A stretch of DNA of 34,009 nt from Candidatus Shapirobacteria bacterium (GTDB lineage Bacteria > Patescibacteriota > Microgenomatia > UBA12405): positions 94,290 to 128,298 of the forward strand of contig DPKG01000013.1 in NCBI GenBank assembly GCA_003542615.1. The letters are read 5' to 3'. Positions 24,494-32,443 of this stretch are shown here, piece by piece; the first letter of the stretch is position 1; the number at the start of each line of letters is the position of its first letter. The notes under the pieces are model-generated. The model searched no databases, was not told the DNA's origin, and worked only from the letters and a program-made list of their open reading frames with translations. The position numbers and the translations under genes are program-made.

Positions 24494-26253
24494 TTCTTAA
24501 AGATTAGCACTTTAGGATGATCGTAGACAGTAAATGATTCTTCGGCGGTGTCGTCGCGAAGATAGATTCCGGGATAGTTACAGTTAGAAATTTCAAAAAA
24601 ATTATTTGTTTTATCATGATACGGATAATTAGTTTGGCCAAAATAGTAACACTTATTTAAAAATGGAAGAGAAAAACCAGGGTAAGAATTAAACTCGGCA
24701 ACTTGGGAAAATTGGGAGTACCCATCGAAAAGATCATTATAAAATTTGCTGGTGACAGGATATTGATCGGGAACTTGGGGAATAGATCCCCAAAGTCGAT
24801 TGGAGGTCAGAAAAATATAGTCGGTTTGATTGAGGATACTGTTAATAACTTCCCATTTTTGGGGAGTATCCGGATCATAGAGAGGTAACATTTTATTTTG
24901 ATAGATTCCGGAAAATCGGTCGGAAAATGATAAGGGTAAGGCATCATCCCAGTACTCATTGGTGGTAGTAGAGCCGGGGAGGATATTTTGATAAATCCAA
25001 CGGGAGGCTTGAACACGAGAATGGGGACGTGAATAAATAGAAAGAAAAGAAAAAGAATAAATGATATTAAGTAAAAAGAAAGCTGAAAGTAATTTTTTTG
25101 GAAAATTAACAGTTGAGATAGAAAATATAAGAAGTATAGAGATAAACGGATAAATTGGGAAAAAATAGCGCATAGTGAGAACAGGCAAAAGACCCTGATA
25201 AAAAAACAAAAAGATAATCCAAATGCCTGTAAGAAATATGGTGTAAAGAGTGGAATCTGTTAGGATTTTTTTGGCGGTATGATTTTTTTTGGCAAAAATC
25301 AAAAATAAAATGGAAGAGATGAAAAAAAGAATACTTTGAGGTAATCCAAGTCCCCAAAAAACTAAATTTTGAAAAGGAAAAATTAGAGGTGTCTTGCTGA
25401 GCCATTGAACAGAAGGGGGGAAATAGATACTGGGTTCGGACCATCCCTGGAGGTCTTTTATGTTGGAAATAAATTGTTGGTTGAGAGTAAAGAATCCGGT
25501 GAAACTATAGGGCTGAAAGAATCGGAAAGTCAAAAAAGTAATCAGTAGACAACAAATTGCTATGGCAAATAAGCGGACTAAATTCGTAAAATTATATTTT
25601 TTAAGTAAAAGGTAAAAGAAAAACAAACCGATAATAGGGACAAAAATAAAGGCAGAAATTTTACAGGCAAGAGCGAGCCCAAAACTAATTGATGCAAGTA
25701 AAATAAATTTTAGCTGACTTTTTTGGAGATAATAAGCCAACAGAGTAAAAGTGAGAAGGATAAAAAAATTTAAAAAAGTGTCAACGGCAAAAAAATGAGA
25801 TAGCTGAATTGGTAGTACAGTAAAAGTATAAAATAAGGAGGGTAAGTATTGATAAAATTGTTTTCTATTTTTTAAAATTAGCCGGGAAAGAAAAAATAAA
25901 GTGATAATGTTTAGAGAATCAAATAAAGCAGAAAGAAATCGGCCGAGAAGATATACACGATCATAGGTGGATTGACCCAAGAAATCAGCGATATATTTGG
26001 TGATAAATAAGGGGAAAGTTCCGTAAACAAAAAATTGATAGTCGGGATGATTGTAGGGATTAAGAGGAGAAGTGGAGGTACTAAAATAGTGAATTATATT
26101 TTGAGGACGACTAATGGTACTGATAACCATGGTTAAGAATCTTTCATCGGGATGAAGATGCTGACCTTGGTCCCAATCGATGCCATAAATCCGAAGTGAA
26201 AGGGCGATAATAAAGATGAAAAACAGAAGCAAGATATTTTTAAGTTTTGTCAT
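24490..26253 (-). CDS. Membrane glycosyltransferase, PMT/GT39-like (copy 2)
   Basis: The 587-aa protein begins with a span and the segment LRIYGIDWDQGQHLHPDERFLTMVIS. The HPDE in the first extracytoplasmic loop holds the acidic residues typical of PMT/GT39 and ArnT-like GT-C enzymes. About 11 spans follow, then a C-terminal extracytoplasmic domain starting at SRVQASRWIYQNILPGSTTTNEYWDDALP. It ends EESFTVYDHPKVLIFKK. Such enzymes move a sugar from a polyprenyl-phosphate carrier to an acceptor outside the cell. It overlaps the next upstream gene, its likely paralog, by 14 bases, and the next downstream one by 4. The donor may be made by the UbiA protein of the same operon, by inference. Confidence 0.82.
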   Translation of the reverse strand: MTKLKNILLLFFIFIIALSLRIYGIDWDQGQHLHPDERFLTMVISTISRPQNIIHYFSTSTSPLNPYNHPDYQFFVYGTFPLFITKYIADFLGQSTYDRVYLLGRFLSALFDSLNIITLFFLSRLILKNRKQFYQYLPSLFYTFTVLPIQLSHFFAVDTFLNFFILLTFTLLAYYLQKSQLKFILLASISFGLALACKISAFIFVPIIGLFFFYLLLKKYNFTNLVRLFAIAICCLLITFLTFRFFQPYSFTGFFTLNQQFISNIKDLQGWSEPSIYFPPSVQWLSKTPLIFPFQNLVFWGLGLPQSILFFISSILFLIFAKKNHTAKKILTDSTLYTIFLTGIWIIFLFFYQGLLPVLTMRYFFPIYPFISILLIFSISTVNFPKKLLSAFFLLNIIYSFSFLSIYSRPHSRVQASRWIYQNILPGSTTTNEYWDDALPLSFSDRFSGIYQNKMLPLYDPDTPQKWEVINSILNQTDYIFLTSNRLWGSIPQVPDQYPVTSKFYNDLFDGYSQFSQVAEFNSYPGFSLPFLNKCYYFGQTNYPYHDKTNNFFEISNCNYPGIYLRDDTAEESFTVYDHPKVLIFKK

Positions 26254-27865
26254 CGGGGGGTAAAAGAATATTTTGGATCTGATCTGAAGAAAAATGATTT
26301 ATATTTTGATAAATTCTGATGGTGGGATGGTCAAAAACCGTCCAGGTCTCTTCGGCATTTTCACCATTTAGTAAAAAATCAGATGATGGAGTAAAAATTT
26401 TAAGAGGTTGAAATCCGAGTTGGCCACTAAAAAGAGATTGATAGTATTTTTGAGAATAAGGAAATCGGGAATTGTTTTGGTTTTTAAAAATACGACGGGA
26501 AGGAACGATAATATAGTCTGAATTACTAATTAAGAGCGGCAACTGACTGATAAGGTCGGGATCGGTATCCAAATTGTAAAAATCAAAATTTGTAATTTGG
26601 AAATTTTGATTTTTATAAGGAAAATTAATGACATTGCCGGCCTCGGAAAAAATTACTGAGTTGGCGGGTAAATTTTGGTTCACCCAGGCGGAGGCAGACA
26701 GTCTGATGTCGGGTCGAAGATACATGGTAAAAAATAATAAACCCGGGAGAAGGGAAATTGTGCTTAAAATAATTTGGATTTTTTGGTTTTTTATTTGAGA
26801 TATAAAATAAGTCGCAAATAAGGGGATTAAAAAGAATATTGGCGACATAAATCGGGTCCATTTGACATAGAGTTGGGAGCTGTATATTAGATAAATTAAT
26901 GACGGAATTAATATGACGGCAAGTTGTTGTTTTTGAGTGATTTTGAATTTTGGATATTTTTTAAAAAAGAAAACTAATCCAAATATTGAAAATATAAACA
27001 AGGGAATGCCGGAAATATAGGGAAAGATTGATTTTATTTGAAAGAGAAACGGAGTGGTGCCAATAAATTGACTGGTGTAAAAAACGGGTAATTTTCCGGT
27101 GGCGACAGAGGTTTCGTATTGAATTGAGGAAATGAAATCGGGAAAGTTTAAAAGATTAAATGGAGAGGTAGTAAGAAAAATTAATGAAGTTAAAAATAAG
27201 AAAAAAGTAAGGTGGAAAATATATTTTGGAAGTTTTTTAATAGAAGTGGTTTTAATTAAAATTGAAATAAGGATAGGTAAAATAAAAAATAGAGCCGTAA
27301 TTTTGGAAGAGATGGCAAGTCCGGAAATAATGGCCGATAAAAAAATAGTTTTTGTGTTTTGATTTTTTAGATATATTTGAGCAAGATATATTTGGGCTAA
27401 AAAACAACAAATCAACAGTGACTCGGTGGTACCAAAATGAGAAAGTTGAATAAGACCGGGTAAGAATGTAAAAAAAATAGTAAATAGAAAGGTTTGAAGA
27501 CGATTCAAAAACTGGATACCAATTAAATAAACTAAAATAACCGAGAAAAAAGAAAATAAAGCCGACCAAAAGCGGAGAATTAAAACAGATAAAAGAAAAT
27601 TGTCGATTACAAGGTTAAAGTTAAATAATTTCAAAAATTGAATGGTAATGAAGGCCAAATATAGGGGGAATTGGCCGTAAGCAAAAAAATTAGGATTTAG
27701 ATCGGTCCAGGAAAGAGCAGAGACGGCTGAGGCCATATTGTTTTCATCAGGATGAAAGGTAAGATTATTTCCCCAATTAAGTTTAGAAAATCTAGTGATT
27801 ACAGCCAAGACTAGTAATAGAATTAAAAGCCGATATTTTTTAAACTTTGGCCAATTAGAGAACAT
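26240..27865 (-). CDS. Membrane glycosyltransferase, PMT/GT39-like (copy 1)
   Basis: This 541-aa integral membrane protein has the same plan as its downstream neighbour: a first span, then RFSKLNWGNNLTFHPDENNMASAVSAL with the HPDE loop, about 11 spans, and a C-terminal outer domain. The domain starts at IRLSASAWVNQNLPANSVIFSEAG and ends EETWTVFDHPTIRIY. The matching HPDE loops and the matching endings (E-E-x-x-T-V-x-D-H-P) point to a tandem duplication followed by strong divergence. It overlaps the UbiA gene by 11 bases and the next gene by 14, so translation is likely coupled. Acceptor is unknown. Confidence 0.82.
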   Translation of the reverse strand: MFSNWPKFKKYRLLILLLVLAVITRFSKLNWGNNLTFHPDENNMASAVSALSWTDLNPNFFAYGQFPLYLAFITIQFLKLFNFNLVIDNFLLSVLILRFWSALFSFFSVILVYLIGIQFLNRLQTFLFTIFFTFLPGLIQLSHFGTTESLLICCFLAQIYLAQIYLKNQNTKTIFLSAIISGLAISSKITALFFILPILISILIKTTSIKKLPKYIFHLTFFLFLTSLIFLTTSPFNLLNFPDFISSIQYETSVATGKLPVFYTSQFIGTTPFLFQIKSIFPYISGIPLFIFSIFGLVFFFKKYPKFKITQKQQLAVILIPSLIYLIYSSQLYVKWTRFMSPIFFLIPLFATYFISQIKNQKIQIILSTISLLPGLLFFTMYLRPDIRLSASAWVNQNLPANSVIFSEAGNVINFPYKNQNFQITNFDFYNLDTDPDLISQLPLLISNSDYIIVPSRRIFKNQNNSRFPYSQKYYQSLFSGQLGFQPLKIFTPSSDFLLNGENAEETWTVFDHPTIRIYQNINHFSSDQIQNILLPPDDKT

Positions 27866-28778
27866 AAATAATAGTCATCATCATAAGACCCCAAAGTAGG
27901 ACTGAGAAAAGAAGGGGGAGATCAGTGGCGATTACTCTTTCTGGTCTTTCACCTTCCTGCATCTCAAAGATGATTTGGCCATAGCGCATAATGCCAAAAA
28001 TGACGGGAATTAAGGTGACCATGTACCATTTTCGATCGAGGGCATTGGGATAATTTGATAAAAGGAAATTATGAATAATGCCTTCAAATCGGACAGGTTC
28101 TTCAAAAAATGTGAACATGGCATAAGCGATTAGAGTAGAAACAGCAAAAATTGAAGTGTAGAAATTGAGTAAACTTTTATTATATTTTTCGAGTGATTGG
28201 CGACTTTTTGTACCGGAATTGTAAAGTTCGCTTCGGCGCTTACCACTGGCTATAAATAAAGCCAGAAAAATAACGGTGAGCATAATCCAAATCGGTAAAT
28301 GGAATCCGGTAGCAACTTCTCCGGCAAAAGCCCGAATAATAAAAAAGAAGGCAATACCGATAATGTCTAGGATAGCTTTCTTTTTGAAGAAAAGACTGTA
28401 TGAATATTGAAGTAAAATAAAAAAGAGTGAAAGATAAAAAAAACTGGGGTTTACAACAGTAGCAATAGAAAGGGCGATAAATAAAAGAAGTAATGAATTT
28501 AAAACTGCAGTAAAAGGTGAAATATCTCCCCTAGCGATCGGTCGGAATTTTTTGACCGGATGATGACGGTCTTTGGGAGCATCAATGGCGTCATTAATAA
28601 GATAGGAAGCGGAGGAAAGTAAGGAAAATACTATAAAAGCTAAAATACTTTTGGTAAGAATTTCAGGGTCAAAAAGCTGACCATTTAAGAGAGCTGCGGC
28701 AAAAAGGCTGAGGTTTTTTATCCATTGATTTGGCCGAAGGGCTTCGACCAGCGAGAAAAACTTGTTACTATTGGTCAC
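27855..28778 (-). CDS. UbiA-family decaprenyl-phosphate phosphoribosyltransferase-like protein
   Basis: UbiA-family membrane prenyltransferase of 307 aa with about 8-9 spans. The N-terminus EALRPNQWIKNLSLFAAALL has the RPxQWxKN motif typical of the DPPR synthase group (mycobacterial Rv3806c, UbiA). The first Asp-rich motif is NDAIDAPKD (Asn62, Asp63, Asp66, Asp70), followed by RHHPVKKFRPIARGDIS. A second conserved stretch is DIIGIAFFFIIRAFAGE, then IASGKRRSEL. DPPR synthase joins 5-phosphoribose from PRPP to a polyprenyl phosphate, the first step to lipid-linked ribose/arabinose donors. The start is GTG, 6 bases after a TATAAT. It leads an overlapping operon with three GT-C enzymes. The exact substrate is inference. 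Confidence 0.85.
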   Translation of the reverse strand: MTNSNKFFSLVEALRPNQWIKNLSLFAAALLNGQLFDPEILTKSILAFIVFSLLSSASYLINDAIDAPKDRHHPVKKFRPIARGDISPFTAVLNSLLLLFIALSIATVVNPSFFYLSLFFILLQYSYSLFFKKKAILDIIGIAFFFIIRAFAGEVATGFHLPIWIMLTVIFLALFIASGKRRSELYNSGTKSRQSLEKYNKSLLNFYTSIFAVSTLIAYAMFTFFEEPVRFEGIIHNFLLSNYPNALDRKWYMVTLIPVIFGIMRYGQIIFEMQEGERPERVIATDLPLLFSVLLWGLMMMTIIYVL

Positions 28779-28797
28779 ATTTAGATTATAACTAAAT
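28779..28797. promoter_or_regulatory. Inverted repeat enclosing the -10 box before the UbiA-family gene
   Basis: The arms ATTTAG (28779-28784) and CTAAAT (28792-28797) are perfect complements around a 7-base centre that holds the minus-strand TATAAT (28790-28785). The repeat ends at the base before the GTG. No good -35 was found at the normal distance. The layout parallels that before the HIT gene: 19 bases touching the start codon, with TATAAT inside. Confidence 0.45.
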
Positions 28798-30176
28798 TAC
28801 AAGAGAATAAGGATACCCAAAAGTGAAAGGATTGATCCGATAATTGCCATACCTTTCAGAGGGAAGTCGATGCCGGCTGAGGGTAAAACTATCCTGGTAG
28901 GACTGGGTCCTTGTGCAAGTGGTGCAGTGCAACAGGATTGATAACCGGGGTTTGACTGACAGTATGTTTGATAATCTGATTTGGAGCAATAAAAATCACC
29001 ATTGTTGGCTTTGACACAGACAAGACCGGAAGCACAGGGACTGCTGCTGCTACATGTACTTTGTCCACAGGTTAGGTAAGTTATTGAAGCAGAGTAAGTG
29101 GGTGTGGCTGTTGGTCTGGGGGTATTGGTGGGAGTACTTGAAGGGATGAAGGTGACAGTGGGTTTGGGGGTAGAAGTAGGAGTGCTTGAAGGTTTGATGG
29201 TGGCGGTAGGGATGGGGGTAGAAGTAGGAGTGCCTGAAGGTTTGATGGTGGCGGTAGGGATGGGGGTGTTGGTAGGTCTGGGGGTGGAAGTAGGAGTGGA
29301 TGAAGGTTTGATGGTGGCGGTAGGTTTGGGAGTAGATGTGGGAGTGGAAGTGGGAGTAGAGGTGGGAACGGAAAGTTGATCATAGCCAATGACAATCATA
29401 AAATCGTTAAAATCATAGTCCTGAGTGGTATCGCCTAATTGGTAGTCTCCCCAACATTGAATGGTATGAGGTTCGCGGCTTTGTTGCTTGGCGGAGTTGA
29501 TATAGGATGTAACGTCGATAAGTGCGTTACCATTGGCAGCCTCACCACAGGTTCTTCCGTCTGTATTGAGTTGTTTCCAACCATATGCCGGTCCCGGTTC
29601 TCCGATAAGCTGTACTGAAATGTCATATTGATTATTCTGGCCAACTGTTAAAACATCAAGAAATATTTTGTCCTGATTTTTTGCTAACGGACCGGTATTT
29701 AGGGTAATTTTTTCGGACGGATCGGTTTTATTGGTTAAAGTTATCTGATAGGTATTGGTGGTAATTAAATTTACTAAATATAATCTGAGTTTTCGACCGG
29801 TTTGCAGGGTTAAAGTGTTGCTTTCTTTGTCTCTGACTTCCCCACAGGGCCCTTTTTGCCATTTAGCTCCGGCGGCAGGACAACACCATTGTTCACCATT
29901 ACAGGTTTCGATCCGACCGGCTTGGTTACATTGTTGATCATTAAAATCCCAGGTTAATGTTTTTAAATCACAAACAGGATCTACTCCCAATAATTTTGGA
30001 TCTTTAGGATATGGACATTTTTCGGCCGGCTTGGTACCACAAGGACTGGTAGCGGCACGTTCACGTAAGTCCTGATTTTGTCTAACTAAAAAGACACTTC
30101 CAATTAAAGACAAAAATAGAAATAATACCGATAGTAGGGTATAAATCTTGTTGGTATTAATAATATTTTTAGACAT
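28797..30176 (-). CDS. Stalked, Cys-rich surface protein with LPSAG-type C-terminal anchor
   Basis: Residues 12-31 form a signal anchor followed by LVRQNQDLRERAA, a segment typical of Microgenomates exported proteins. A Cys-rich part (46-111) and a beta-rich region (118-268) follow; the latter includes DYDFNDFMIVIG, a DUF4114/LruC-like motif of outer surface proteins. Residues 271-361 are a Thr/Ser/Pro stalk built from 16-residue repeats. A second Cys-rich domain (370-416, eight Cys in a CxxxxC...CASGLVC...C pattern) comes next. The end is LPSAG (431-435), a hydrophobic span and no basic tail. The LPSAG resembles sortase sorting motifs, but the missing basic tail leaves simple membrane anchoring possible. 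It is probably the last gene of the pilN-led run. Ligand unknown. Confidence 0.85.
   Translation of the reverse strand: MSKNIINTNKIYTLLSVLFLFLSLIGSVFLVRQNQDLRERAATSPCGTKPAEKCPYPKDPKLLGVDPVCDLKTLTWDFNDQQCNQAGRIETCNGEQWCCPAAGAKWQKGPCGEVRDKESNTLTLQTGRKLRLYLVNLITTNTYQITLTNKTDPSEKITLNTGPLAKNQDKIFLDVLTVGQNNQYDISVQLIGEPGPAYGWKQLNTDGRTCGEAANGNALIDVTSYINSAKQQSREPHTIQCWGDYQLGDTTQDYDFNDFMIVIGYDQLSVPTSTPTSTPTSTPKPTATIKPSSTPTSTPRPTNTPIPTATIKPSGTPTSTPIPTATIKPSSTPTSTPKPTVTFIPSSTPTNTPRPTATPTYSASITYLTCGQSTCSSSSPCASGLVCVKANNGDFYCSKSDYQTYCQSNPGYQSCCTAPLAQGPSPTRIVLPSAGIDFPLKGMAIIGSILSLLGILILL
29140..29349. repeat. 48-bp coding tandem repeats (Thr/Ser/Pro stalk)
   Basis: Four related units begin at 29140, 29188, 29236 and 29302. 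The first three are spaced exactly 48 bases; the last is 66 bases on because of an 18-base (six-residue) insert. All steps are multiples of three, so the frame is kept. Each unit encodes a 16-residue block such as TATIKPSGTPTSTPIP. The 29188 and 29236 units are nearly identical at DNA level, suggesting recent duplication or slippage. Confidence 0.85.
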
Positions 30177-30223
30177 TTGTTAATTCAGTGTATATTATTA
30201 AACTTTGGATTTAAAGGGATAAG

Positions 30224-31507
30224 TTATCTGATAATACCCAAAGCAAAAATTGTTAACATGACACCAAAGACAGTAAGTAAAATTGTTGGGGTCGGGTTAC
30301 CGGAGACAGGCATGGTCGGTTCGGGAGTCGGTTGATCAATTTGGGTGGGAGCAAGAGTGGCAGTGGGTTTGGGGGTGGAGGTGGGCAGGGCGGTGGTGAT
30401 GAGAGGCTTTATAGTAGGTTTAGGGGTAGAAGTAGCCTGAATGGCAGATAAGGAAGCGGAAAATGCCGGTTGGTCATTATCGGCAGCCAAAACTGTAAAT
30501 TTTCTGACGATAGTTTCAACGAGACCTGTTTGAGGATCAGTGGCAGTGAGAGTGACAGTGTGAACACCGGGTTCTAAATTTTGAGGAGGCGACCAATTCC
30601 AGCTACCGTCGGTTTGAGGAGTGATTTGGTCGGAAAAAACCTCATCCGATTCTACCTTGATGGAAACGTTGGAACCCAAAGGAGCGGTACCAAAAAAGTC
30701 GGGTTTTTGAGTGGTCAGTGTCTCCCCTTCTGAAGGGTTGTTGATGGTCAGATCAATTGAGGAGGTAGAGTCATCTAAAATGGGTATTTGACCTTGGGCA
30801 GAGGTATCGGAATTTGAAAATTCATTTTGACCGATTATGATATCGGGTACCGGGTTATTTCTGGAAGTATTCCAATTGAGGACGGTAGTGGAACCATCCT
30901 GATAAAAAACAATTATTTGTTCGTAAGAATCGGACGGAGGAACAAACCAATCGTCTAGAGATAGATTGAAACTATTGGCAAGAGAAATATTCCAATAACC
31001 ACGATCATTGACTCTGGTTGAGAGAGGTTGAGAGTTATCTATGCTTAAAAAAACGATGGCGTTTTGGGCAGGTTTATTGTCGGGGGTGAAAACTTTTCCC
31101 CAGGCAAGGTTGGAAGTAGGGAAATTAGATTTTGGACTTTTACCTGTCTTAAGACTATAGTTTGATGATTTATAAGTCTTACCTCCACTAATTATTTCAA
31201 AAACATATTGAGTGTTTTCTTTTAAATTATCTATTTGAAAATAGTGAGCTTTGGAAGCCTCATTTTGGGAATCAGAAATTAGCAGATTATTGAGATTGAG
31301 ATTGACGGTACAATCGGCAGTAGTTAAGAAGGAGACAGCAAATGATTTGTTAGTGATATTGCTGATTTGGGGATCGAGCGGTTGACATTCCCCACTGGCA
31401 CGACTTCCCAGATTGACAGGTGACTTGGTAAGATAAATCCCGGCAACTATACTAATCAACAGAATGATTAAGCCTAAAATTGTGGGGATTCTCTTTTCTT
31501 TTTTCAT
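30224..31507 (-). CDS. Multi-domain stalked surface protein with PVSG-type C-terminal anchor
   Basis: Residues 8-24 are a signal anchor, followed by the SPVNLGSRAS segment seen in Microgenomates surface proteins. A fibronectin type III-like domain (about 40-120; AHYFQIDNLKENTQYVFEI) is followed by a carboxypeptidase-regulatory-like domain (about 128-215; NKPAQNAIVFLSIDN) and a bacterial Ig-like domain (about 245-340; FFGTAPLGSNVSIKVES, LEPGVHTVTLTATD). A Pro/Thr stalk (about 355-395) leads to MPVSGNPTPT and a final span ending in Arg. The PVSG is placed like a sorting motif. It overlaps the 94-aa gene upstream by 4 bases, so it is co-expressed with pilN/pilO-like genes. The role is probably adhesion or pilus/surface structure, by inference. 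Confidence 0.83.
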   Translation of the reverse strand: MKKEKRIPTILGLIILLISIVAGIYLTKSPVNLGSRASGECQPLDPQISNITNKSFAVSFLTTADCTVNLNLNNLLISDSQNEASKAHYFQIDNLKENTQYVFEIISGGKTYKSSNYSLKTGKSPKSNFPTSNLAWGKVFTPDNKPAQNAIVFLSIDNSQPLSTRVNDRGYWNISLANSFNLSLDDWFVPPSDSYEQIIVFYQDGSTTVLNWNTSRNNPVPDIIIGQNEFSNSDTSAQGQIPILDDSTSSIDLTINNPSEGETLTTQKPDFFGTAPLGSNVSIKVESDEVFSDQITPQTDGSWNWSPPQNLEPGVHTVTLTATDPQTGLVETIVRKFTVLAADNDQPAFSASLSAIQATSTPKPTIKPLITTALPTSTPKPTATLAPTQIDQPTPEPTMPVSGNPTPTILLTVFGVMLTIFALGIIR

Positions 31508-31788
31508 AAGACTGAAGACGGAGAAGCTTCAGATGATGGGGTAGAGTCTGAAGGAATAGGCGCTGAAAAAATAATATCGCTTGGCTGATATTCTATTTTC
31601 TGGCCAATCTCTAGCAGAGTTTCAGTATCAAGATGGGGATCTATGGGTTTGATTAATAAATTTGAATTGGCCTGATTTATGGGAGTAATTAGATTACTGT
31701 AGCTTTTTTGTACAATCATAACGATAATAGTAAATAGAGTGGCTCCGCTGATAAAAAGAAGGTAGCGTGATAATTTAGTATTTTTCAT
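31504..31788 (-). CDS. Small single-span membrane protein in the pilN/pilO run
   Basis: This 94-aa protein is not recognised. It has a basic start, one membrane span (about residues 9-26), then an outer region with DTETLLEIGQKIEYQPSD and a Ser/Pro-rich tail. It overlaps the pilO-like gene by 14 bases and the next surface-protein gene by 4. The place directly after pilO is where pilP lies in type IV pilus operons, and a short anchored protein with a Pro/Ser-rich part could be a functional analogue, but no PilP sequence signature is visible. Confidence 0.7.
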   Translation of the reverse strand: MKNTKLSRYLLFISGATLFTIIVMIVQKSYSNLITPINQANSNLLIKPIDPHLDTETLLEIGQKIEYQPSDIIFSAPIPSDSTPSSEASPSSVL

Positions 31789-32443
31789 AGGGTTCCTGCC
31801 AATAATAAATATTTGTTGTCAGGTTATATTTAACAAATTCCGGATTGACCGGGTTTTCCTGGTCTTGATCTTTGTTGGTTTCCAGAGAGACACTGTTGAT
31901 CTTTATTAGGCGGCGATTTTGAGAAAGCAAATCAAAAAAATCTGTAATTGACTTAAAATCGGCGTAATCTGTAGTTGAGAGTTGGTATGACTTAAGGTTA
32001 ACGTTTTGGACAGATTTGGTGTCGTTTGTAGACATATTTTTAGTCTTGAGATTTATGTTGAATTTTTCTAAATTTACATTTGACTGGGAAGAGGCTCCCT
32101 GGATTTGAGTAATTAAGTGAGAATAACGAGATTGTGAAGGAAGGGATGCTTCGATAATTTGATATTGTTCCTGTACTTGGGCAAAAGCATCTTGAGCTTC
32201 CACTAAAGTGTTAATTTTTGATCTCATTTTTTGAGTGAGAGCTTCTTTGGATTTAATTTCACCAAGAAGTGACGAAATAGTAGTAATGGCAGGTTTGATG
32301 GCGAAAAAGGCGAAAAAGGAAATTAAAAAAAGCGTTATGGACATTTCGACAGTGTCGGAAAAGCGTTTATTTTCTTTATTTTTTTTAAGAAACTCAGTTA
32401 AGGGTGCCTGAGTGGAAGATATGATTGAGGCGGAGTTGATCAT
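31775..32443 (-). CDS. PilO-like type IV pilus inner-membrane protein
   Basis: The 222-aa protein has a cytoplasmic start, one span (about residues 33-49), a long coiled coil (55-105) and a C-terminal alpha/beta domain (about 110-222), which includes SLPSQSRYSHLITQIQGASSQSNV, the typical PilO region (xLPxxxxxxxLLxxLxxxA). The end pattern, a strand-rich YQLSTTDYADFKSITDFFDLLSQNRRLIKINSVSLE, fits the ferredoxin-like PilO fold. PilO pairs with PilN to align the pilus machine. It overlaps the pilN-like gene by 4 bases. Confidence 0.8.
   Translation of the reverse strand: MINSASIISSTQAPLTEFLKKNKENKRFSDTVEMSITLFLISFFAFFAIKPAITTISSLLGEIKSKEALTQKMRSKINTLVEAQDAFAQVQEQYQIIEASLPSQSRYSHLITQIQGASSQSNVNLEKFNINLKTKNMSTNDTKSVQNVNLKSYQLSTTDYADFKSITDFFDLLSQNRRLIKINSVSLETNKDQDQENPVNPEFVKYNLTTNIYYWQEPYEKY

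Noticed and set aside
29140..29349. Regular repeats that might be a CRISPR array
   Set aside because: Units are contiguous, in frame and degenerate, with no unique spacers; they encode a protein stalk.
29098..29379. Plus-strand 93-aa Gly/Val-rich frame
   Set aside because: It is the antisense of the Thr/Ser/Pro stalk repeats; codons for Thr and Pro on the minus strand give Gly/Val on the plus strand. No start signal.
29081..29395. Minus-strand Pro/Leu-rich frame of 104 aa
   Set aside because: A shifted reading of the same repeats inside the well-supported surface protein gene.
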